DNA of 64,000 bases from Piliocolobus tephrosceles (Eukaryota > Chordata > Mammalia > Primates > Cercopithecidae). The notes beneath the pieces are model-generated. The model did not search any database, was not told where the DNA came from, and worked only from the letters and a program-made list of their open reading frames with translations. Shown in pieces: positions 32,393 through 50,075 of the stretch. Positions within the stretch are counted from its first letter, which is position 1. Each line of letters begins with the position of its first letter. The stretch spans positions 131,762,411-131,826,410 of the forward strand of contig NC_045441.1 in the NCBI RefSeq assembly GCF_002776525.5, in the 5' to 3' direction. A program made the position numbers and the translations under genes.

Positions 32393-35229
32393 CAGCCAAG
32401 TGCTTTCAAGGCCAACGTGGGGAAGAGCCACAAACATCCCTTTTCCAGAAGAGAATTCTTGCCTGCTCACTGGTAGAATTCTTGTTTTCATCGGTCTTTC
32501 ATTGTTCAGTTTTCGAAGAAAAACCAAAGGTAAAGTGGTATGATCTTCTACACCTGAACCAGTTTGCAGCCACCAGAGCCTGCTGGGAAGGGCTCCGTCC
32601 AGCATGCATTGATCTTGTCACCTGGAATTTGAGAGATCAAGAAGCCCCATAGCAACCGACCACACAAGTGCCCATCAGCACTTGTCCTTTCAAGGGATTA
32701 GCTCAATTCTGGCTCTGCAGACACTGGCAGCCACAGGTCACAAACCCTGGGTCTCTGTGGGCTTCCCTCATCACCCAGGGCCACAGTGGGCTGCCTGTCC
32801 TAGGCAGAGACACAGCAACATTCTCTTAAACTGAAATGAAGCATAAATCCACTTCACCAATAATCATCTCAGGGCACAGTCCCTGCCGCCTTCCTCGGGG
32901 ATTTTAACATACACATGTCTCTGACCCAAACAGGTAGGTGAGATCTGACTTGAAAGGGGGGAAATCGGGATGAATTGGGGTATCACGAAAGGATCCCCAA
33001 GTGCTTTTGTATTGGGACAGGTATCCACATCCCAAACTGTACCTGGAGATGGAGAAAAATGCAGGAGATGAGAAGAGAAAAAAAGGGCAACAAAGTGGCT
33101 GGAAGTGATTGAAAGCTTCTCTCATGGTTCTTTCTGGCTCTGGTTGCTTTGTCAAGGTCTTACGTGCAGGCAGGGCCGGCTCTGGCTTGTAGCTGCTGCA
33201 CTGGGAGGTGGAAGCCTCACTTTACCTCCAGAAAACTCATTTGATCATCTGTAAAATGATAATTTGATCATCCATAAAATGTAAAATCCCAAAGTGGTTG
33301 TCATGATAAAATGAAAAAAATATTCTTAACTTATATGAGTTACATGTTATATAGTAAGCTACGTGGTATATAGTAAGCACACAGAAATGATTCACTGTTA
33401 TCATAATTGAAGGACAGTGGTTTGGTGTGCTAAGCACTAAACACAAACCAGAAAGATATCTCAGAGAAGTAGACAAAGAAATCTATAGTTCAGAATGAAC
33501 AGTACCAAGAATGGCATGTCCTCCAAATTGAGCTTGGGCAGCTAGATCTGAGCCTATCCTACACATCTGAGTCTACAGTATGAGGTAATAGTCTCCACCT
33601 ATAGCTGTCTTCTCTGCCTGTAAGGTCATTCCTTTTTGAAGAAAACTGACCTCAGACTATACTGTGATCATTTAAGGAAGAGCACAAAATACTGGAGAAG
33701 GCTAGCCTTCAAGCTCTAGATACAAAAATCCTTAGGTTCTTGGGTGTTGCCTTTCAGACAGAAAGTGAGAGTCACAAGCACTGATCCAAAATTCCCCTTT
33801 TCCAAAAAAATTTTCCATCTTCTGCCAAGGTTACATCCCTGTTTAGGGCACACTGGTGTCTATGGTTGCTAGAGGAAGAGTCTCTCCTTATTCTCTATGG
33901 CAGGAGTTCTGCAAAAATGCCATGACACGGGGACAAAATGAAACAACATGCTTAGGGACAACACAGGAAAAGCCCATATTATCAATGCTCCAAAACCTGG
34001 CTACCTCAGCCTTGGCCAGTTATTCGTGAGCAGGGAGGTGTGTCATCTAAACGGTAGTCATGGCCTGGATGGGTCTGGAACTGTGGCAAGGTAAGGCTCT
34101 GAGACAAGGTGCCAGGAGAAAGAGGAATTTAATCATCTATTTCTGCCAGGAAGGAAAGAACCAGGAAGGAATCAGATGTACAGTTGGTCCTCTGGGGACC
34201 TCTGTCTTGATCCTCAATAAATCTCCTTTTAGATGCCACCTGCAGCAATTCCCACACTTCACAATGCTCTCCATGGCTTCCATTATCCTTATGATCAGCT
34301 CTGCCAAGATCTGTATTCTTGGACAAGACAGAATCCTTCTGAATCGCATTGTCTTCCTCTATAAATGGAAATAAGTTCGCTCTGCACATATCATAATTAG
34401 CATGTTTGTGGGAAGTTAAACTGTGAAACTCAGCATAAATGAAAAGCAATGTACCACTGTTGCTTATGTGAAAACTCTTGTAAAACTCTCAGACACCATG
34501 CACCATCTAAATACAGCAGTGTTAGGTTTGAGCCCATCAGTGATTAGAGGGGGTACGGGGTAGAGAGGGTGTCTCTGAGCAGTGGGTCTCCTGGCTGTGG
34601 GGAAGCTGGCTCGGCGGCCATGCCAGGAGTTGAACTCGAAGGATCTCTGTGTGTCCTCTCAACTCCACCAGCCCCACTTTGGCATGTTTTCTGATTCCCT
34701 CTGGTTTCTATTTACTTCCTCCCTCTATCCCCCTGGCATGTCCAATTTCACCACCAAGTTTCTGAGCTTTGCTCTTTTGGTTTACTGTCTCTAGAATATC
34801 CCTGCTTCTTTTACCTTTCAAAGAATTCAAACTTGAACTCTGCTCACTCCTGCCCATCACCAACCTGAGCTCTGAGTTGCTGAGAAGGGAAAGCACCCTC
34901 ATAAGGAAGCTCCTTCTTTCCTTACATCACTAGACTTGAGGAGAGACAGCATCTCTATCTCCACACTGCTCTGGCCAAGTTGTGCCTCAGTCAATTACAC
35001 AACTGTGTCTTAGTAGCCTTGGTAGGGCCCAAATCAGGATATTGTCCGGGAAGATTCACTTTGTACTGAGTCCAGCGTAATCTCACTGCATCTAAGACAG
35101 AAAATTCTAGACCCACCCCTCCACATCTTCGTTATTGAACCCAGTATGTGACCCATTTACCACGTGCTCAAATCTCTACCTACTGCTGATTCTCAGATCA
35201 GATCATAACCCAGATTTACCATGGTCCAA

Positions 35230-35344
35230 AGTCTTGGATTTGACATGCCCGCACACTGACTGGAGAGAAGCATCTTCATTTTCACAGGAATGAGCCTTAG
35301 ATAAGACTTTCCTCCTCTCTTGGGGGCTCCAGGACACTGAAAAG
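35230..35344 (+). repeat. 115-base duplicated segment, extra copy
   Basis: Repeats 35718-35832 in direct orientation (from AGTCTTGGAT to GACACTGAAAAG). Units 1, 3, 4 and 5 lack it at this place and run directly from 'ccatggtccaaa' into 'ctctg'. Confidence 0.88.
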
Positions 35345-35717
35345 TTCATACTCTGACATCTGATCAGGGGCCATGTCATTCTGGTTCGGGCTGTCAACTC
35401 TGAGCAGGTGGGTCAATTTGCATCACCCTGAGTACAGTTTGCCAGGGCAACCGTGAGGTTGCCTGAAGAGAACCTATGACAGGATGCACATGAGACAGAC
35501 AAATGTCTTCACATTGAAGAAGGGGAGGAGTGTGCCATTGGTTTTCCATCCTCCAGATGCACTGAGTAAGCTCCTACGTAACCTGTGCCCCCTCCTTCTT
35601 TGCAGCACTTCCCATCCTTAAGCCTTGGTAGGAAGGAGAACCATCTGGAAGCCCAGAATTCTATGGAATGTGAGTCTCCCTTCTCCTTATCCGTTAGTTT
35701 GGAATTCTTATTCCCAG

Positions 35718-35832
35718 AGTCTTGGATGTGACATCCCCGCACACTGACTGGAGAGAAACATCTTCATTTTCACAGGAATGAGCCTTAGATAAGACTTTCC
35801 TCCTCTCTTGGGGGCTCCAGGACACTGAAAAG
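35718..35832 (+). repeat. 115-base duplicated segment, resident copy
   Basis: This is the copy found at the matching site in all units (for example 42322-42436 in unit 3), so it is the ancestral position. Confidence 0.85.
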
Positions 35833-35967
35833 CCAAGCTTGTTACCAACGCTTGTCCTTCCTTAAGAACATTAAATACATCCCCAATAATTAAAAGGATT
35901 CCTAAACAGTCAGGCCATTCTCCCTTCTTCTAACCTTCATCTCCTAGGCCTAAGAAAGCCCAGCTGT

Positions 35968-39524
<3,557 letters not shown>

Positions 39525-39704
39525 TCTTTATACAGGAAAGTGAGTCACCCCACTCAGAAGGGTTATCAGCAGAAACAGGGCATGAAAATCACAGATAACC
39601 ATGGCATTTCTTCCAAGTGGTCAGTGTAAACTGAACCACCACCACAACTACCAAAAACACAAAACAAGCCAAAAAATGCTTATTCAAAATCCAAGACAAA
39701 AGGC

Positions 39705-39718
39705 GGGGGGGGGGGGGG
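39705..39718. repeat. G14 run at a deletion junction
   Basis: Fourteen G residues join unit 2 tail sequence (like unit 1 at about 31131) to unit 3 sequence (like unit 2 at about 32955). The Alu, the L1 boundary fragment and the first roughly 785 bases of unit 3 are missing. Confidence 0.8.
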
Positions 39719-42555
39719 TGGATATTGGGATGAATTGGGACATCAGGAATGATCCCAAGTGTTTTTGTGTGGGGACAGGCATCTACATCCCAAAATGTAC
39801 CTGGAGATGGAGAAAAATGCAGGAGAGGAGTAGAGGAAAAAAGGAGGACAAAGTGGCTGAAAATCATTGAAAGCTTCTCTCATGTTTCTTTCCAGCTCTG
39901 GTTGCTTTGCCAAGGTCTTGAGTGCAGGCAAGGCCGGCTCTGACTGGGAGCTGCTACTCTGGGAGATGGAAGAGTCACTTCACCTCCAGAAAGCTCATTT
40001 GATCATCTGTAAAATGGGCAATCCCATAGGTGGTTGTGATGATAAAATGAAAAAAACATTCTTAACTTATATGAGTTACACGCCCTATAGTAAGTTACCT
40101 GGTATAAAGTAAGCACACAGAAATGATTCACTGTTATCATAATTGAAGGACAGTGGTTTGGTGTGCTAAGCACTAAACACAAGTCAGAAAGATGTCTTAG
40201 AGAAGTAGACAAAAAAATCTCTAGTTCAGAATGAACAGTACCAAGAATGCCACGTAATCCAATTTGAGCTTGGGCAGCTGGATCTGAACCTATCCTACAC
40301 ATCTGAGTCTATAGTATGAGGTAATAGTCTCCACCTATAGCTATGTTCTCTGCCAGTAAGGTCCGTCTTTTTTGAAGAAAGCTGACCTCAGACTATACTG
40401 TGATCATTTAAGGAAGAACGCAAAATTCTGGAGAAGGCTAGTCTTCAAGCTCTAGATACAGAAATCCTCATATTCTTGAGTGTCCCCTTTCAGACAGAGA
40501 ATCAGAGTCACAAGCACTGTTCTAAAAATCCCCATTTCCAAACAAATTTTCCATCTTCTACCAAGGCTCACGTCCCTGTTTAGTACACACTGGTGTCTAC
40601 ACTTGCTAGAGCAAGAGTCTCTCCTTATCTGCTAAGGCAGGAGTTCTGTGAAGACCCCATGACAAGGGGCAAAATGAAACAACATGTTTAGGGACAACAT
40701 AGTAAAAGCCCATATTATCAATGCTCCAAAACCTGACTACCTCAGACTTGGCCAGTTATTCGAGAGCAGAAAGGTATGTCATCTACAGGGTAGTCATGGC
40801 CTGGATGGGTCTGGAAATGTGGCAAGGTAAGGCTCTGAGACATGGTGCCAGGAGAAAGATGAATTCAATCGTCTCTGTCTGCCAGGAAGAAAGGCACCAG
40901 GAAGGAATCAGATGTACAGTTGGTCCTCTGGGAACCTCTGTCTTGATCCTCAATAAATCTCCTTTTAGATGCCACCTGCAGCAATACCCACACTTCACAA
41001 TGCACTCCATGGCTTGTTGGCCTTATGATCAACTCTGCCAAGATCTGTATTCTTGGGAAAGACAGAATCATTCTATATCTCAGTCTCTTCCTTTATAAAT
41101 GGAAATACTTTTGCTCTGCACAAATCATAATTTGCATGTTTGTGGGAAGTTAAACTATGAAACTCATCAAAAATGAAAACAATGCACGACTGTTGCTTCT
41201 GTGAAAATTCTTGTAAAACTGTCAGGCACCATGCACCATCTAAATATAGCAGTGTTAGGTATGAGCCCATCCGTGATTAGAGGAGGTACAAGGTGGAGAG
41301 GGGGTCTCTGAGCAGTGGGTCTCCTGACTGTGGGGAGACTGGCTCCGCAGCCACGCAGGAGTTGAACCCGAAGGTACCCTGTGTGTCCTCTCAACTCCAT
41401 GGGCCCCACTTTGGCATTTTTTCTAATTCCTTCTGGTTTCCATTTGCTTCCTCCCTCTATCCCCGTGGCATGTCCAATTTCACCACCAAGTTTCTGAGCT
41501 TTGCTCATATTGTTTATTGTCTCCAAAACATCCCTGCTTCTTCTACCTTTCAAATAATTCAAACTTGAACTCTGCTCACTCCTGCCCATCACAAACCTGA
41601 GCTCTGAGTTGCTGAGAAGGGAAACCATTCTCATAAGGAAGCTCTTTCTTTCCTTACATCATTACACTTGAGCGGAGACAGCATCTCCCACTCCACACTT
41701 CTCTGGCTAAGTTGTGCCTCAGCCAATTACACAACTGTGTCTCAGTAGCCTTCGTAGGGCCCAAATCAGGATATTCTCTGGGAAGATTCACTTTGTACTG
41801 AGCCCAGCATAATCTCACTGCATCTAAGACATTCTAGACCCAGCCCTCCACATCTTCGTTGTTGAACCCAATATGTGAACCATTTACCATGTTCTCAAAT
41901 CCCTACCTACTGCTCATTTTCAGATCAGATTGTAACCTAGATTTACCATGGTCTAAACTCTGACATCTGATTGGGGGCCATGTCATTCTGGTTCATGTTG
42001 TCAGCCCCGAGCAAGTGGGTCATCTTGCATCACCCTGAGTCCAGGTTGCCAGGGCAAGAGTAAGGCTGCATGAAAAGATCCTAGGATGCACATGACAGAG
42101 ACAAATGTCTTCACATTGAAGAAGGGGAGGAGTGTGCCATTGGTTTTCCATCCTCCAGATGCACTGAGTAAGCTCCTACATAACATGTGCCCCCTCCTTC
42201 TTTGCAACACTTCCCATCCTTAAGCCTTGGTAGGAAGGAGAGCCATCTGGAAGCCCAGAATCCTGTGGAATGTGAGTCTCCCTTCTCCTTATCCGTTAGT
42301 GTTGGTATTCTTGTTCCCAATGTCTTGGATTTGACATGCCCGCACACTGACTAGAGAGAAGCATCTTCATTTTCACAGGAATGAGCCTTAGATAAGACTT
42401 TCCTCCTCTCTTGGGGGATCCACGACACTGAAAAGCCAAGCTTGTTACCAACGCTTGTCCTTCCTTAAGTACATTAAATACATCCCCAATAGTCAAAAAG
42501 ACTCCTAAACAGCCAGGGCACTCTTCCTCCTTCTAACCCTCATCTCCCGGGCCTA
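39719..42555. other. Unit 3 5' block
   Basis: No gene was seen. Collinear with unit 1 from about 22425 to 25260. Confidence 0.7.
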
Positions 42556-42667
42556 AGAAACCCAGCTGTGTGATCCCAGTCTTGGCTTCCCCTGTCTTCC
42601 CCATCCCAGTATCCTTGCAGGAAACAGCCGGTCTCCCTCTCTCCTCTCAGAAGGCAAGTTTCCTTAT

Positions 42668-42820
42668 CATCTGTGAATCACAAGCCCACAGAGTGGCCAA
42701 ACATAGCAGAGTTGATGCAAGACCCTGGGAAGGGGAAAATTGTAGGTTTGTTTGGGTTGGGAGGAGTGGTGACCCTCACCTCACAGACACCTCCTCTCCC
42801 GATCCTCGGGAGGTATAAAG
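42668..42820 (+). promoter_or_regulatory. Trypsinogen copy 2 promoter
   Basis: TATAAAG at 42814-42820, 45 bases before the start position. The E-box of copy 1 (CACCTG) is CATCTG here (42668-42673), still a CANNTG. Confidence 0.6.
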
Positions 42821-42858
42821 ATGGGTCCTCCACCACCAGTCAGGCACTTTCTACCACC

Positions 42859-45800
42859 GTGAATGCACTCCTGATCCTTACCTTTGTGGGAGCTGCTGGT
42901 GAGTATCATGCCCTGCCTCAGGCCCCAACCATACCCTTTCCTGGCCCACACATGCCCTTCCATTCTTGCTACCTCTCCCCTTTTGACTATGCTCTAATAT
43001 TCTATTTCCTCCACATGGCGTCTCTACTTCCCATCCTCCTTGGGCTCTCTTTAAGCCTCACCTGTTTAAGCTTCTCTCTGATTTCACTCCCACCAGTGTC
43101 ATTCATCTATATCCGAGCTGTGGTTGGAGAAGCTGGGAAGGGAGGGCAAGTGGGGCTGGACCACGAAATGAAGCAGCAGGCTTCAGGCTTGGCTCCAACA
43201 GCACCCCAATAGCACCACTAGAGTTGCTCTTAACCTCAGATGCACCTGGGGAGGTTGAAAAATTACTCATGCCAAAGACTAAGCTCTAGACATTCTAACT
43301 TTATTGTCAGGGGTGCAGCTTGTGTTCTGGGCTTTTAAGCATCCAGGTGATTATTAACATTTCCAGGCATACAGTCAAAGTTAAGAATTGCTGTACTATT
43401 GGCCAATAACAAAATCTACGTTTGTTCTGTCGAAGTGAGCCTGGGGTCTGCCCTCAACTCTGCCCTGACTCCACAAATCTGAGCTATGGGGGAAGCTGGT
43501 CATGCCAAGTTCTATGCAATCAGGGGGTTTTCCTAGCTTGGCCAAAGTATCCTGACATTCCAGGACTGAAATAGCCAGAAGAAGTACACAGCTGATGAAT
43601 AAAAGAGAGAAGCACTCAGTGGGTGAGGTAACCACATCCCAACTCCTATCCCACTGAAAGCATTGTGAAGACATTCCTTGCGACCTCAGCCTGGTGACCC
43701 CAGGAGAGATCTAAGCCCCGACCGGGTACCTAGCTACTTGCCCTGGAGACACAGACTTGGGAGACACATCCAGTGATGCTCACCAGGGGTGCCAGCTCTC
43801 CCTTCCTTGCCTAGCCTCACTGTGCTTGTTCTCCATTTCTAATTACAAGAAAGCAACTCCAGACTGGTAGCACCACCCCTAACATGCTACTGGCTTGCAT
43901 TCTCCCTTCCCGTCTCCACTCCAGTTGCTGCCCCCTTTGACAGGGATGACAAGATCACTGGAGACTACACCTGTGAGAAGAATTCTCTCCCCTACCAGGT
44001 GTCCCTGCATTCTGGCTCCCACTTCTGCAGTGGCTCCCTCATTAGCAAACAGTGGGTGGTATCAGGAGGTCACTGCTACAAGCCATAAGTGTGGGGCCCC
44101 TGACTGCAAAGCTCCAAGCCAGGCTGCCTGGGAGAGCTTGGCTTCAGCCCAGGGAAGTACTAAGGCTGGGTAAGATGGAGAGGAGAGGTGGTGGAGAAGA
44201 AAACTTGTTGGCAGCAGTTGACTCCCCAGAGCAGAGAGTGAACACAAGACAGGAACCTCTCACACCCAGGCAAATCCATGAAACAGCAAGGGTTGTGGTC
44301 ATGAAAGCAGGCAGGGATGATCTTGGGGTGGTCAGAGCGAGTGAGAAAAGCAGGCAAGTACCTTTTGCTGGTTAGCTATACATTAAAGTCACCTAAGAAA
44401 GAGTTTTTAAAAATACTGTTGCCTATGTCCCATCCCAGGGCAATTAATTAAATATTTTCAGGAAGAGGGGGTGAATATCAGGGAGTATATAACACTCTAC
44501 TTCTGGTAACTGTAAAGTGCATAGAGAGAGCTGAAAACCGCTGCCTAGATCATGAACTCTAAAACCTGAGTATGCACCAGAACCACCTGAAGGCTTGTTA
44601 AGACACACGTCACTGGGTCCCATCCCCAAGGTTCTGATCAGTAGATGGAGGTAAGACCCAAGAATTTACATTTCTAAGAAGTTCCCAGGAGATGCTAATG
44701 CTATGGCTACCCTTGGATTAGATTACACAGAAGGGTGGTGCTCACCAGGCCAAGAATGGAGGGAGGAACAGGCACTGTGCACAGTTAGCAAAGACCTGGG
44801 GTGAAGAATGCTAGGAAAACTTCAAGGAGCTCCTTGTGCCCACAGTGCTAGTGACTGTGGAGACTGTGGGAAAGAGACTGGGAAGGCAGGTTGAGGAGCA
44901 GCCTCCTGTGGGATCCCTTTGACTACTCCCCACCTCACTACCACCAACCTCTGAAGCAGCAAGGTCCTGGGTCTCACACCTGCACTGACCCACATCCCTC
45001 TACTGCCCATGTGATATGGCCACACACCCACCCCATGCCTCCAGAGCTGTCCATGAGCAGGGAACGTGAGGACCCTGGGGAAGGTGGGATGGGTGCCCCG
45101 GCTGTGGGAGAAGGTCTTCACCATGCCTGCCCTGCCCAACAGCTACATCCAGGTAAGACTGGGAGAGCACAACATCGAAGTCCTGGAGGGGACTCAGCAG
45201 TTCATCAATGCAGCCAAGATCATCCGACACCCCAAATGCAACAGGAATACTCTGAACAATGACATCCTGCTGACCAAGCTCTCCTCACCTGCTGTCATCA
45301 ATGCCCACGTGTCCACCATCTCTCTGCCCACTGCCCCTCCAGCTGCTGGCGCCGAGTGCCTCATCTCTGGCTGGGGCAACACTCTGAGCTCTGGTGGTGA
45401 GTGGCAACCTTTGCCCTTCTACTTCCCTCCATCCTCACAATTTCCAGAATGAAGCATGCCCCTTTACTAAAATACTCTCACCTCCAGGCTTAAGATGCAT
45501 TTCTTGTGCCCATCACACACAGGCTCTGCACTGGGCATCAGACAAGGACTTGGCTCCTAAAATCAAGAGACAGGACAAATGGAGAACTTGCAATGATCAT
45601 GTCTTGGGAGGGGTTCAACAATGATCATTCTGGGAACTAAAAGCCAGAGTCTCTTGCCAGGACACATGTTTTGGAGCCCTCTCCAGGTCAGTGTTACTAT
45701 TCAATGTTCCGTCCTAGATTATTGTCTCCTTCTCTGACCTGACCCACATTTCTACTTTCTTTGACCTCTTCCTGATCCTCACAGCTGACTACCCAGACGA

Positions 45801-46374
45801 GCTGCAGTGCCTGTACGCTCCTGTGCTGACCCAGGCTGAGTGTGAAGCCTCCTACCCTGGAGAGATTACCAGCAACATATTCTGTGTGGGCTTCCTTGAG
45901 GGGGGCAAAGATTCTTGCCAGGTGATTTGGAAAACCCTTCCCATGATGAGGGTCCCACTGATACTCAGGCCCCACCCGAGAAAAAGATTTGAACTTCCAA
46001 GGTGGTGGGGCTACAGAGGCTCCCTGCAGTGCCCCCAATGAGAAGTCAGGAAGGCTCCCTTGGGCTGCATGCTGTCTGCTTAGGAAGAACAGAGAATGGG
46101 CCACCGTGAGAAGGAAATGGAGCCACAGAGCTGGCTGGAAAGGGGTCTTTTAAGGTTCAGAGTAAATATAGCTATATTCTTCCTCCATCTGTCCATACAA
46201 CTTGTCTCTTCCTCCCCCCAGGGTGACTCTGGTGGCCCCGTGGTCTCCAATGGACAGCTCCAAGGAATTGTCTCCTGGGGCGATGACTGTGCCCAGAAAA
46301 ACAAGCCTGGAGTCTACACAAAAGTCTACAACTATTTGGCCTGGATTAAGAACACCATAGCTGCCAACAGCTAA
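42859..46374 (+). pseudogene. Trypsinogen copy 2, lost start and exon 2 donor
   Basis: Five exons: 42859-42898, 43925-44084, 45143-45396, 45785-45921, 46222-46374 (stop TAA 46372-46374), with family-typical lengths 40, 160, 254, 137, 153. The start codon is GTG with no in-frame ATG in exon 1. The exon 2 donor is AT (CC then ATAAGT) and read-through meets TAA at 44086-44088. The activation peptide reads APFDRDDK and the new N-terminus would be ITGD instead of IVGG, so normal activation is doubtful. His57 (SGGHCYKP), Asp102 (NNDILL), Asp189 and Ser195 (GDSGGP) remain. Exon 5 is PRSS1-like ([21 protein letters not shown]). Residue 122 is His and Cys136 lacks its partner (GPVVSNG). It lies in the third unit of the array. 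It could correspond to human T5 or T6; orthology is blurred by gene conversion. Confidence 0.88.
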
Positions 46375-46404
46375 AGCCCCCGGTCCCTCTGCAGTCTCTA
46401 TAGC

Positions 46405-46410
46405 AATAAA
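46405..46410 (+). promoter_or_regulatory. Copy 2 poly(A) signal
   Basis: AATAAA lies 31 bases after the stop codon. Confidence 0.8.
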
Positions 46411-49002
<2,592 letters not shown>

Positions 49003-49003
<1 letters not shown>

Positions 49004-49180
49004 GCCAGGCTGGACTGCCGTGGCATGGTCTCTGTTCACTGCAACCTCCGCCTCCCGGGTTGAAGTGATTCAGTCTCCCAGGTAGCTGGGGTTACAGGCA
49101 CCCACCACCATGCCCAGCTAATGTCTTCTTTCTTTCTCTCTCTCTCTTTCTCTTTCTTCTTTCTTCCTTCCTTCCTTCTC

Positions 49181-49268
<88 letters not shown>

Positions 49269-49379
49269 ATTTTTAGTAAAGACAGGGTTTCACTATGTTG
49301 GCCAGGCTGGTTTTGAACTCCTGACCTCAAGTAATCCAAAGTGCTGGGATTACAGGCATGAGCCACTGCTCCTTGCCCA
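49003..49379 (-). mobile_element. Partial Alu, antisense, with expanded linker (unit 3)
   Basis: The same insertion as at 31408-31670 and 59707-59955. Its central linker has become a 144-base pyrimidine microsatellite. Confidence 0.88.
49125..49268. repeat. (TTTC)n microsatellite inside the Alu linker
   Basis: Starts as mixed TC/TTC/TTCC motifs and becomes a nearly pure TTTC tract from about 49180 to 49268. The minus-strand Lys/Glu/Arg repeat frame over it is an artefact. Confidence 0.95.
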
Positions 49380-49384
49380 GGTTC

Positions 49385-50075
49385 CATTTAAAAATTTCAA
49401 CTTTTATTTTAGATTCAGGGATACATGTGCAGGTTTGTTACATGGGTGTATTGTGTGATGCTGAGGTTTAGGGCACAAATGATCTCATCATTCAGACAGT
49501 GAGCACAGGTAGTTTTTCAGCTCTTTCCACCCTCCTTCTCTCTTCCCTCTAGTAGTTGCAGTGTCTACTCTTCCCATCTTTATGTCCATGTGTACCCAAT
49601 GCTCAGCTCCCACTTATACATGAGAACGTGATATTTGGTTTTCCGTTCCTATGTTAATTTGCTTAGGATTATGGTCTCCACCTCCATCCATGTTGTTGCA
49701 AAGGACATGTTTTCATTCTTTTCATGGCTGCATAGTATTCCATGGTGTATATGTACCACACTTCCTTAATCCAGTTTACCACTGATGGCCACCTAGGTTG
49801 ATTTCATGGCTTTGCTGCTGTGAATAGTGCTGTTAAAGACTTTCTAGAGCATCTGTCTTTTTGGCAGAAGAAATATTTTCCTTTAGGTAAATACCCAGTA
49901 AAGGAATTGCTTGGTGGAAAGGTAGTTCTGTTTTAAATTATTTCAGAAATCTCCAAAATGCTTTCTGCATTAATTTTTCCATGAACTAATTTACACTCTG
50001 GCCAACCATGTATAAGCGTTCCCTTTCCTCTGCAGCCTAACCAGCCCCTTCTGGTTTTTTGACATTTTACTAATA
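49385..50075 (-). mobile_element. Antisense L1 3' end spanning the unit 3/4 boundary
   Basis: Collinear with 31676-32392, with the same reversed L1 3' UTR and ORF2 end. Confidence 0.87.

Larger units (their letters stand above)
32393..35967. other. Unit 2 5' block
   Basis: No gene was seen. It matches 21851-25273 throughout, with two local changes: a short tandem duplication near 33238-33285 and a 115-base dispersed duplication (35230-35344 and 35718-35832). Confidence 0.75.

Noticed and set aside
44085..44090. ATAAGT as an AT-AC (U12-type) donor
   Set aside because: U12 donors need ATATCCTT and a matching branch site; the rest of the motif is an ordinary U2 donor with G changed to A.
49118..49387. 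Lys/Glu/Arg-rich repeat protein on the minus strand
   Set aside because: Entirely produced by the TTTC microsatellite inside an Alu.
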